From positions 129,715 through 193,714 of the forward strand of contig JAZRFM010000036.1 in NCBI GenBank assembly GCA_045661345.1: a stretch of 64,000 bases of DNA. Reading direction: 5' to 3'. Shown here piece after piece: positions 16,657 to 23,757 of this stretch. The stretch comes from RUG12461 sp045661345 (GTDB taxonomy: Bacteria; Bacillota; Clostridia; Lachnospirales; Lachnospiraceae). Below the pieces are notes generated by a model. The model did not search any database and was not told where the DNA came from. It saw nothing but the letters and a program-made list of their open reading frames with translations. Positions within the stretch are counted from its first letter, which is position 1; the number at the start of each line of letters is the position of its first letter. The translations under genes and the position numbers were made by a program.

Positions 16657-17454
16657 TCAGAAATCCGTAAAGTTCTTTTCTTTTCTGCCTTCAATGAACG
16701 CCGTCATCCCCTCTGTCCGGTCATGGGTGGAGCAGGTGAGGCCGAAGAGGTTTGCTTCGTACTCCACGGCGTTTTTGATGTCCATGTCATAGCCGTTATT
16801 GATGGCTGCCTTGGCGATGGAGACAGCGTAGCTCGCGTTGGAAGCGATCTTTCCTGCCATTTTCTTTGCGGTATCCATAAGCTCTTCGTTCGGAACCACC
16901 TTATTGACAAGGCCGATCCGGTAAGCCTCCTGCGCATCAATATTGCTGCCGGTAAAGATCATCTCCTTCGCACGGCCCATGCCCACCAGACGAGCCAGAC
17001 GCTGTGTGCCGCCAAAGCCCGGGATGATGCCGAGACCGACTTCGGGCTGTCCGAACAGAGCGCTTTCGCTGGCGATACGGATATCACAGGCCATGGCGAT
17101 CTCGCAGCCGCCGCCAAGCGCAAATCCGTTGACCGCTGCGATGGTAACCTGGCGCATATTCATGAGCTTGAAGAAGGGAGCCGCTGCACGCATGCCGAAG
17201 GCTCTTGCCTCCGCAGCGCTGAGGTTGACCATCTCCTTGATATCCGCGCCCGCCACAAAGGACTTGTACGGATTGTCTTTCTTGTCGGGACCGCCGGTCA
17301 GGATCAGCACCTTTACGTCATCGCGCGCTTCCACCTCGGTAAGCACCTGATTCAGTTCATCCAGCGTCTCACTGTTCAGCGCGTTCAGCGCTGCCGGTCT
17401 CGCGATCTGCAAAACCGCAATCTGACCATCTACATCCAGCTTTAAATTGTTCAT
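16657..17454 (-). CDS. crt: Enoyl-CoA hydratase / 3-hydroxybutyryl-CoA dehydratase (crotonase)
   Basis: 265 residues; GGAGG before ATG 17454. Crotonase signatures are FVAGADIKEM (oxyanion hole), then NGFALGGGCEIAMACDIRIA and PEVGLGIIPGFGGTQRL containing the two catalytic glutamates. In clostridia it typically dehydrates 3-hydroxybutyryl-CoA in butyrate formation. No thl, hbd or bcd is adjacent, so the pathway role is inferred. Confidence 0.88.
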   Translation of the reverse strand: MNNLKLDVDGQIAVLQIARPAALNALNSETLDELNQVLTEVEARDDVKVLILTGGPDKKDNPYKSFVAGADIKEMVNLSAAEARAFGMRAAAPFFKLMNMRQVTIAAVNGFALGGGCEIAMACDIRIASESALFGQPEVGLGIIPGFGGTQRLARLVGMGRAKEMIFTGSNIDAQEAYRIGLVNKVVPNEELMDTAKKMAGKIASNASYAVSIAKAAINNGYDMDIKNAVEYEANLFGLTCSTHDRTEGMTAFIEGRKEKNFTDF

Positions 17455-17695
17455 GTTGTATCACCCTCCTACTTTGTTTATTAAAAACCTTTTTTATCAT
17501 ATCATCCGCCGGGGAAATACTCAACCGTTTTTGCGCCATGGGATCGCTACCCTGCGGTTTTGATGTGCTCTTTATGAATTGTTTAGGTATTCTTTATTTT
17601 TTCTTTATTGCAGTTCTGCATCCAGTCTTGCTACGATCAGTATGTCGATAAGTCCGACGTTCGTTTGGATTGTTCCCCACGATTAAGAAGTCCCC

Positions 17696-17724
17696 TTGAG
17701 AAACAGGACAAAAGACATTATAAT
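17696..17724 (+). promoter_or_regulatory. Strong sigma-A-type promoter upstream of ilvB
   Basis: TTGAGA (17696-17701), 17-nt spacer, TATAAT (17719-17724). It precedes the BrnT-like remnant by 22 nt and ilvB by about 250 nt. No other good promoter was seen for ilvBN. Confidence 0.75.
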
Positions 17725-17745
17725 GACAAGGAAGACATCATCTGT

Positions 17746-17922
17746 ATGCGGTTTGAATGGAGCGCAAAAAAGAATCAACGCAACCTGAAAAAACATGGCA
17801 TCTCTCTAAAGACTGCCACAGCCATTTTCAATGATCCGCAATTATACGAATGGCAAAGATTGTCCTCCGATGCCGGAGGCAATGCGCCTTCAGATGATGA
17901 AGGATATTGTTGCAAAGAATAA
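17746..17922 (+). pseudogene. BrnT-type toxin remnant
   Basis: ATG 17746 starts MRFEWSAKKNQRNLKKHGIS and continues through TATAIFNDPQ, the N-terminal half of a BrnT ribonuclease toxin. The sequence then loses similarity and ends at 17922. BrnT proteins are normally ~90 residues with a further beta-sheet. Just past the break, another frame reads MRLQMMKDIVAKN-like sequence to a stop, probably debris of the antitoxin side. An internal deletion is likely. Confidence 0.6.
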
Positions 17923-17972
17923 ACCTTCTGTCTCTGCTTGACCTGAGAGCAGTTCAGAAAGGAGGAAGCTCT

Positions 17973-19697
17973 ATGGACATCACCGGCAGAAAACTGTTTG
18001 TGAAAGCACTGTTAGAGGAAGGGGTCGATACGATCTTCGCCTATCCGGGGGGATACGTGATCGACCTGTTTGATGAGCTCTACAGGCAAAATGATATCCG
18101 GCTCGTACTGCCGCGGCATGAGCAGGGACTGATCCATGAAGCGGAGGGCTATGCCATGGCTTCCGGGAAGGTCGGCGTGTGCCTGGTGACCAGCGGTCCC
18201 GGTGCGACGAATCTCGTCACGGGACTTGCAGATGCCCATTACGATAATGTCCCCCTGGTCTGCATCACGGGACAGGTGCCGCTCTCTCTCATCGGGAACG
18301 ACGCCTTCCAGGAGGTAGACATCGTGGGGATGACCCGTTCCGTGACAAAATACGGGGTCACCGTGCGCAAACGGGAGGATTTGGGTCGTATCCTGAAAGA
18401 AGCCTTTTATATCGCATCCTCCGGTCGTCCAGGACCGGTACTGATCGATATCCCGAAGGATATCCAGCTCGCCGCCGGCAGCGCGGAATACCCCGATACC
18501 GTTGCGATCCGCGGGTACAAACCAAACACCTCTGTCCATATCGGGCAGCTGAAAAAAGCCTATAAGCTGCTGAAGAGTGCGCGTCGTCCCCTGATTCTGG
18601 CGGGAGGCGGCATCAATCTGTCCGGCGCCAACGAGGCGCTGCTGCAGCTGGCGGAGACCATGCGAATCCCCGTCGTCACCACGGTAAAGGGAAAAGGGGC
18701 GATCCCCAGCACCCACCAGCTTTACGTGGGCAACTGCGGCATGCACGGCAAGTACGCCGCCAACATGGCGGTCAGTGAATGCGACGTGCTCTTCTCCATC
18801 GGCACCCGTTTCAACGACCGGATCACCGGCGACCTGAACGAATTTGCCCCAAAAGCGCAGATCATCCATATTGATGTGGACACCTCCTCCATCTCCAGAA
18901 ACGTGGTGGTGGATGTGCCCGTTGTTTCCGATGCGTCACTTGCCCTGCACAAGCTTCTCGAATGGGCGGAAAAGATGGATACGGTCTCCTGGCAGGAGCA
19001 GATCCGCTTCTGGGATCGGGAGAATCCCCTTGCCATGCGTTCGGATCGCGGCATGAGTCCCCAGATGATCCTGGAAACGCTGAATACCGCCTTCCCCACC
19101 GGCTTTCTCGTCACAGACGTCGGCCAGCATCAGATGTGGGCCACACAGTTTTCCGACCTTTCCGACCGGCGCCGGATGATCACCTCCGGCGGCCTCGGCA
19201 CCATGGGATTCGGCTTTCCCGCCGCCATCGGCGCCAAGATCGCTTGCCCCCATGCCGATGTGATCTGTGTCACAGGAGACGGCGGTTTCCAGATGAATAT
19301 ACAGGAGCTTGCCACAGCCGTTACGGAGCAGGTGCCGCTCATCATCTGCATATTCCAGAATCAGTACCTCGGGATGGTGCGGCAGTTCCAGCAGCTCTTC
19401 TACGGCAAACGTTATGCCGGCACCTGTCTCCGCCGCAGGAGGTCCTGCCCCGAGGCCTGCAAGGGGCCGAACGAAAACTGCCCGCCCTACACGCCGGACT
19501 TCTGCAAGCTGGCGGAAAGCTACGGGGCGCACGGTCTGCGGGTCTCCAAAGAAGAAGAGATTCTTCCCGCCCTCAAAACAGCACGGCAATATCAGGACGC
19601 GCCCACGGTGATCGAGTTTCTCATCGCCTCCGACGAGCTGGTTCTGCCCATGGTAAAAGCGGGCAATGCCATGTATGACATGATTATCGGGAAATAA
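17973..19697 (+). CDS. ilvB: Acetolactate synthase large (catalytic) subunit
   Basis: 574 residues from ATG 17973, with GGAGG 7 nt upstream. It forms acetolactate or acetohydroxybutyrate in branched-chain amino acid synthesis using TPP and FAD. RHEQGLIHEAEGYA contains the catalytic glutamate region, and GDGGFQMN is the TPP-magnesium motif. Between the FAD region and the C-terminal PDF-KLAESYG segment (about 485-510) there is a Cys-rich insert with five cysteines that most IlvB proteins lack. It is followed 12 bp later by ilvN. No T-box or leucine-rich leader was found upstream. Confidence 0.95.
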   Translation: MDITGRKLFVKALLEEGVDTIFAYPGGYVIDLFDELYRQNDIRLVLPRHEQGLIHEAEGYAMASGKVGVCLVTSGPGATNLVTGLADAHYDNVPLVCITGQVPLSLIGNDAFQEVDIVGMTRSVTKYGVTVRKREDLGRILKEAFYIASSGRPGPVLIDIPKDIQLAAGSAEYPDTVAIRGYKPNTSVHIGQLKKAYKLLKSARRPLILAGGGINLSGANEALLQLAETMRIPVVTTVKGKGAIPSTHQLYVGNCGMHGKYAANMAVSECDVLFSIGTRFNDRITGDLNEFAPKAQIIHIDVDTSSISRNVVVDVPVVSDASLALHKLLEWAEKMDTVSWQEQIRFWDRENPLAMRSDRGMSPQMILETLNTAFPTGFLVTDVGQHQMWATQFSDLSDRRRMITSGGLGTMGFGFPAAIGAKIACPHADVICVTGDGGFQMNIQELATAVTEQVPLIICIFQNQYLGMVRQFQQLFYGKRYAGTCLRRRRSCPEACKGPNENCPPYTPDFCKLAESYGAHGLRVSKEEEILPALKTARQYQDAPTVIEFLIASDELVLPMVKAGNAMYDMIIGK

Positions 19698-19709
19698 GGA
19701 GAAGCCTTT

Positions 19710-20231
19710 ATGAAGCAAATGACAAATCGCTGGATCGCATTATATGTGGAAAATCAGGTGGGTGTGCTGGCAAAGGTTTCCGGTCTGTTTTCCGGAAAAT
19801 CCTACAACCTGCAGAGCCTGACGGTGGGTACGACCGAGGATGAGACTGTTTCCCGCATGACGATCTGTGTCACCAGCGACGACATCACCTTCGAGCAGAT
19901 CAAAAAACAGCTCAATACCATGGTGGAGGTCATCAAGGTCATTGACCTGACCAATGTGCCGATCCATATGAAGGAAATACTTTTCGTCAAGGTAACCGGG
20001 ATTGATGCGGCAGGAAAAGACGAGCTGTTTCATATCGCCCAGGTATTCCATAAGGGTTCAGACGTGGTCGATGTGGTGGACGATGGCAAGGACGCCCTTC
20101 TGTTGGAATGCAAGATGACAGAGCGCCGCAATAACGATCTGATCACGCGGCTGAAGCAGAGCTTCCGTCAGATTGAGGTGGTTCGCGGCGGCGCTGTCGC
20201 AATTGAATCCATCAGTACGAGCTGTCGGTAA
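19710..20231 (+). CDS. ilvN: Acetolactate synthase small (regulatory) subunit
   Basis: 173 residues; AAGGAG before ATG 19710. The N-terminal ACT domain (WIALYVENQVGVLAKVSGLF, then YNLQSLTVG) binds valine for feedback inhibition. The C-terminal domain (KVTGID to the end) activates the large subunit. Its last 20 bp overlap the end of folA, which is read in the opposite direction. Confidence 0.94.
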   Translation: MKQMTNRWIALYVENQVGVLAKVSGLFSGKSYNLQSLTVGTTEDETVSRMTICVTSDDITFEQIKKQLNTMVEVIKVIDLTNVPIHMKEILFVKVTGIDAAGKDELFHIAQVFHKGSDVVDVVDDGKDALLLECKMTERRNNDLITRLKQSFRQIEVVRGGAVAIESISTSCR

Positions 20232-20721
20232 AAGCCTTGTTCCGGTACTTACAGAAGGTATAGCGATAATCTTTATACACATTCACCGGACTCTCGGATT
20301 CCAGCTCCCACATGGGATCCACATCCAGATTCGGAAAATAAACATCCGCCACAAAGGTGCTGTCGATCTTGGTGACAAGCGCCGTATCGCAATCATCCAG
20401 AAACGCACGGTACACATGCTCTCCCCCGATGATGAAGATCTGCTGTGCCGTGTATTTTTTTAACTCTTCTTTCAGTTCCGCACCGTTATGAACGACGACA
20501 GTCCCTTCCGGCCGGTATTCCGGATTCCGTGACAAAACGATATTGGTCCGTCCCTTTAACGGCTTCTTTCCCGGAAAGCTCTCCAGCGTATTTCTTCCCA
20601 TGACAATCACAGCACCGGTGGTTGTTTCGCGGAAAAAACGCTGATCCTCCGGAATGCGCGCCAACAGGTCATTCTGATAGCCGATCGCCCAGTTTTGGTC
20701 CACTGCTACAATTGCAATCAA
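20212..20721 (-). CDS. folA: Dihydrofolate reductase
   Basis: 169 residues. The N-terminal IVAVDQNWAIGYQNDLLARIPED is the DHFR active-site loop. VIVMGRNTLESFP and IFIIGGEHVYRAFL are the NADPH-binding segments. It regenerates tetrahydrofolate used up by ThyA, which is encoded 40 bp upstream on the same strand. The gene ends inside ilvN (20-bp convergent overlap). Confidence 0.95.
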   Translation of the reverse strand: MIAIVAVDQNWAIGYQNDLLARIPEDQRFFRETTTGAVIVMGRNTLESFPGKKPLKGRTNIVLSRNPEYRPEGTVVVHNGAELKEELKKYTAQQIFIIGGEHVYRAFLDDCDTALVTKIDSTFVADVYFPNLDVDPMWELESESPVNVYKDYRYTFCKYRNKAFTDSSY

Positions 20722-20761
20722 AATCTATCCTCCTCCGATAACCGCTGTGATGATACGGCTT

Positions 20762-21682
20762 CTACACCGCGATCGGAATATTCCTGATCTGCTCGCCCGT
20801 CACATAGTTGTCCAGCCTCACATCCTCTTTGGTGAATTCATAAAAACCCTTCTTATCCGGATTCAGCCAGAAATCCGGTGCAGGATGCGTCTCCCTGCCG
20901 ATAAGCTCTTGGATCAGGGGAATATGCCGGTCATAAATATGCGCATCCGCGATCATATGCACCAGCTCCCCGGGAATCATATCGCATTCTCTCGCCAGCA
21001 TATGGAGCAGCACCGCATACTGGCATACATTCCAGTTGTTGGCTGCCAGCACATCCTGGGAGCGCTGATTCAGAACGGCATTCAGCACAAGCTTTCCGTT
21101 CCCCGTTTCCTGCGTCACATTAAAAGTCATACTGTATGCACAGGGATAAAGATGCATCTCACTGAGATCCTGATGCACATACAGATTCGTCAGGATCCTT
21201 CTGCTGAAGGGATTGTTCTTCAGATCATAGATCACCCGATCCACCTGATCCATCCTGTAACCTCCCTCCGCCTTCTCCGCATGTGCGGCAAAGCCCCCAC
21301 CGAAGGCTTTCACGAGCTTCTCTTCCGTCACATCGCCATAGAAATGCAGGACACTCATCTGATAACCATACGCTTTCCCTATAGAGCCGCTTGCATCCGC
21401 CCACTCATCCCAAACGTGACTGGACATATCCTGAATGAGATTCGACTTTTTCTGCCAGATCCAGAGCATCTCATCCGTACAGCTTTTGATCGGGGTCCTG
21501 CGAAGCGTCACCGCCGGAAACTCTTTTCGCAGATCATACCGGTTGCAGACACCAAACCGCTTGATGGTATACGCACTGCTGCCATCCTCCCAATGTGGAC
21601 GAACCTCCTCGCCCTCCGTACTGCTGCCGTTCTCGAGAATATCCTTACACATCTCTATAAAAATCTGATCCGCAAGACTCAT
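20762..21682 (-). CDS. thyA: Thymidylate synthase ThyA
   Basis: 306 residues. It methylates dUMP using methylene-tetrahydrofolate. The catalytic Cys181 is in HLYPCAYSMTF, and RRTPIKSCTDEMLW and NQRSQDVLAANNWN are folate/dUMP-binding segments. The length and HLYPCAY variant are typical of the clostridial form. thyA-folA is a usual pair. The ribosome binding site (GAGAAAGAGAGGG) lies in the ~25 bp separating the ATG from the large repeat element, so the element's edge sits in the thyA leader or promoter region. Confidence 0.94.
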   Translation of the reverse strand: MSLADQIFIEMCKDILENGSSTEGEEVRPHWEDGSSAYTIKRFGVCNRYDLRKEFPAVTLRRTPIKSCTDEMLWIWQKKSNLIQDMSSHVWDEWADASGSIGKAYGYQMSVLHFYGDVTEEKLVKAFGGGFAAHAEKAEGGYRMDQVDRVIYDLKNNPFSRRILTNLYVHQDLSEMHLYPCAYSMTFNVTQETGNGKLVLNAVLNQRSQDVLAANNWNVCQYAVLLHMLARECDMIPGELVHMIADAHIYDRHIPLIQELIGRETHPAPDFWLNPDKKGFYEFTKEDVRLDNYVTGEQIRNIPIAV

Positions 21683-21706
21683 CTATACGCCCTCTCTTTC
21701 TCCCCC

Positions 21707-22348
21707 AAACGGGAGTTTAACTCCTGCCCTCCCGGACGATTGCCCGTCCACTCCCCGCCGGGCTCCTGCCCCCTCCCGGCATGTCCGCCCCCACCGGGCT
21801 CCCGCTGGCTTTTCACAAGCACATCGGAACTGCACATGCTCGCTCGATGTGCTTCTAATCAGATTTGCTAAGGCATCGACCGTTCCCGCAACCGCTCGCA
21901 ACCTGCCATCCATGGCAGATGCTCGCTCTCGCACACGTCCTGTGTGCTCGTTGCGAGACATTGAGAAATCTGATAAGAATCACATTCTCGCTCACAAAGC
22001 ATTCCGTTGTGCTTGTGACCAGCCGCCGGTCGCCCTGGGTCTCGATCCGGCATGGCGGGTTGCATGGAAATGTAAGCGAACAGTTCATGAGGGGCTTGGA
22101 TTCTCTTAGCATTTGCTTTTGTGTCAGCAAGCCTGAGCCATGGAAGGCAAAGGCAGGTTCCTCCACGCCCGGATGGCGTGTAGGAACCGGTTGCGTACGG
22201 TAGAAACTTTCTGGCGCAAATGCTTAGAGAAGCCAGGTCCCGAAATGAGTGAGCGTCATTTTCATACAACCTGACATGCCGGGAGAGCACAGGGAGGCCG
22301 GCGGGAGGGGCGGGAGGCCGGCGGGGGGAAGGGGGTAAACTCCCGTTT
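21707..22348. repeat. Large structured non-coding element with 13-bp terminal inverted repeats, copy 1
   Basis: Ends AAACGGGAGTTTA (21707-21719) and TAAACTCCCGTTT (22336-22348) are perfect inverted repeats. Inside are many long helices: 21773-21785 with 22273-22285 (13 bp); 21817-21826 with 21845-21854 (10 bp); 21858-21866 with 21966-21974 (9 bp); 21895-21902 with 21950-21957 (8 bp); 21903-21908 with 21913-21918; 22102-22116 with 22216-22230 (15 bp, one mismatch); 22156-22169 with 22175-22188 (13 of 14 pairs). They nest into a multi-branched fold closed by the ends. Flanks are extremely GC-rich. Frames on both strands are open by composition; none has convincing start signals. A second copy begins at 63771. 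Confidence 0.8.
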
Positions 22349-23384
22349 ATTGGTAGCGCATCGCCGTGTGGCAGCTTCCTTCTTCAGAGACCATGCAGGC
22401 GCCCTGCGGGGTCAGGGGGGTGCATACCTTTCCGAAGAGGGGACAGTCCGCAGGGGCAAGGTTTCCGGTGAGGACCTGTCCGCAGCGGCAGGCAGGATTC
22501 TGCTGCCTGTCTTCATGCAGGTCAGCACTTCCCGCATCAAAGGATGCAAATTCCTCACGGAGCTTCAGGCCGCTGCCGGCAATCACGCCAAGACCACGCC
22601 ACGAGGCATCCGTTGTTTCAAAATAGCGATCTGTCAGGATCTGCGCTTTCCGGTTCCCTTCCGGCGTCACCACAGAGGGATAGAAATTTCTGACGATCCC
22701 GTGACCCTGCATATGTACAAGACCGTACAGCGCAGTCAGCAACTCTTCTCCTTCAAACCCGGCAACCGCAAACGGAATCCCGTACTTTTTGGCCAGTGGT
22801 GCAAACACATCGCTCCCTGTTACGGCACAGACATGCCCGGGGGCAAGAAAGCCCTGCAGATCGGCGCCGCTGTCCAGGAGGTATGATACTGCTGCCGGCA
22901 TGGTTTTTAACGCCGTCAGAAGCTTTACGTTCGTGATCCTCTCCCGGAGCAGCTCCTCCACCAGCAGCGCATAGACCGGGGTGGTGGTTTCAAAGCCGAT
23001 GGCGGCAAAGATGAATACCGTCTCCGGGGCTTTTTTTGCAAGGGTGATCACATCTGCCGGTGCGTAAACCATTTCAACCGCAGCGCCGGCTCCCTTCGCG
23101 GACGAGAGGGTCTCCGTACTGCCGGGAACACGCATCAGATCCCCAAAGGTGACCAGACAGGTATTCCCGCGCTTTGCAAGCGCGACTGCACGATCCACAT
23201 ACGCCGTGGGCGTTACACAGACAGGACAGCCGGGTCCGCTGATCAGCGTTATTGACGGAGAGAGCAGCCCTTTGATCCCGTTTTTTGCAATCGCTGCGGT
23301 ATGACTCCCGCAGATCTCCATGATACGCAGCCCCGGTCCGTCATAGTGTGACAGGAAGCTGCGCATTTCGGTCAGATCCGTCAT
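22347..23384 (-). CDS. hypD: [NiFe] hydrogenase maturation protein HypD
   Basis: 345 residues from ATG 23384; the ATG overlaps the hypC stop (ATGA), so translation is probably coupled. HypD is a 4Fe-4S protein that works with HypC in building the Fe(CN)2CO group. Motifs: MEICGSHTAAIAKNGI, SGPGCPVCVTP, FAAIGFETTTP and the Cys-rich C-terminus (CRCGQVLTG...CPLFGKVCTP). The stop codon is partly made of the terminal bases of the large repeat element, so the element sits exactly against the end of the gene. hypE, usually next, is absent here. Confidence 0.93.
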   Translation of the reverse strand: MTDLTEMRSFLSHYDGPGLRIMEICGSHTAAIAKNGIKGLLSPSITLISGPGCPVCVTPTAYVDRAVALAKRGNTCLVTFGDLMRVPGSTETLSSAKGAGAAVEMVYAPADVITLAKKAPETVFIFAAIGFETTTPVYALLVEELLRERITNVKLLTALKTMPAAVSYLLDSGADLQGFLAPGHVCAVTGSDVFAPLAKKYGIPFAVAGFEGEELLTALYGLVHMQGHGIVRNFYPSVVTPEGNRKAQILTDRYFETTDASWRGLGVIAGSGLKLREEFASFDAGSADLHEDRQQNPACRCGQVLTGNLAPADCPLFGKVCTPLTPQGACMVSEEGSCHTAMRYQ

Positions 23385-23596
23385 GTGCTTGCGCCAACCT
23401 CTTCCATCAGTTCTTCGAGCTCCGCCGCTTCTTTCTCCGAGACCTTTTGCAGGATGCAGCCTGCATGCACCAATACAAGATCCCCCTCTGCCACCTCCAC
23501 GAGACCCGTGCGGGCCTCCACCAGGTTTCCGTTGAAATCCACCGTTGCGGTATGGGGATGCATTTTGATCACTTTTCCGGGATATGCTACACACAT
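23381..23596 (-). CDS. hypC: [NiFe] hydrogenase maturation chaperone HypC
   Basis: 71 residues; AGGAG 6 nt before ATG 23596. It begins MCVAYPGKVI, whose Cys2 is the conserved residue that binds the iron centre and HypD. The rest has the usual HypC/HupF beta-barrel pattern (VDFNGNLVEARTGLVEV, GDLVLVHAGCILQKV). Its stop overlaps the hypD start. It is separated from hypF by the cloverleaf element. Confidence 0.94.
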   Translation of the reverse strand: MCVAYPGKVIKMHPHTATVDFNGNLVEARTGLVEVAEGDLVLVHAGCILQKVSEKEAAELEELMEEVGAST

Positions 23597-23622
23597 AAGG
23601 AACTCCTATGATACCCATGATA

Positions 23623-23757
23623 GTAAGGTCAAAAGTGTTATGCGATGTAATCGCATAGCACTTTGCACAAGAATCCAGAGGAACATGCCGTCATGTTCCC
23701 ACGGATCTTTGTGCAAAGGTCACAATGCCGCAAGCGGCATGTGACTTTTGACCTCAC
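23623..23757. repeat. Cloverleaf-like inverted-repeat element between hypF and hypC
   Basis: Outer stem: GTAAGGTCAAAAGT (23623-23636) with ACTTTTGACCTCAC (23744-23757), 13 of 14 complementary. Three arms inside: TATGCGAT/ATCGCATA around 23640-23657; a long imperfect hairpin CTTTGCACAA...TTGTGCAAAG (about 23661-23718) with an inner GGAACATG/CATGTTCC; and ATGCCGC/GCGGCAT around 23725-23740. No coding capacity. Related ends occur at 2561, 3430 and 58720. The right edge coincides with the hypF stop codon. Confidence 0.75.

Noticed and set aside
17455..17972. T-box or leucine-rich leader upstream of ilvB
   Set aside because: No T-box sequence or terminator/antiterminator pair was seen; the stretch holds a promoter and a BrnT remnant.
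21855..22290. Frames of 103-140 codons inside the large repeat element, one shared by both copies
   Set aside because: Frames are open on both strands, starts lack ribosome binding sites, and the sequence is explained by base-paired helices. Kept only as a possibility to test by codon-level comparison of copies.
21707..22348. Group I or group II intron
   Set aside because: No group II domain V-like hairpin or reverse transcriptase was found and no group I P7 core was seen; the inverted terminal repeats do not fit an intron.
22347..23618. HypD starting at 23618
   Set aside because: It would overlap all of hypC; the ATG at 23384 overlaps the hypC stop and starts the conserved HypD sequence.
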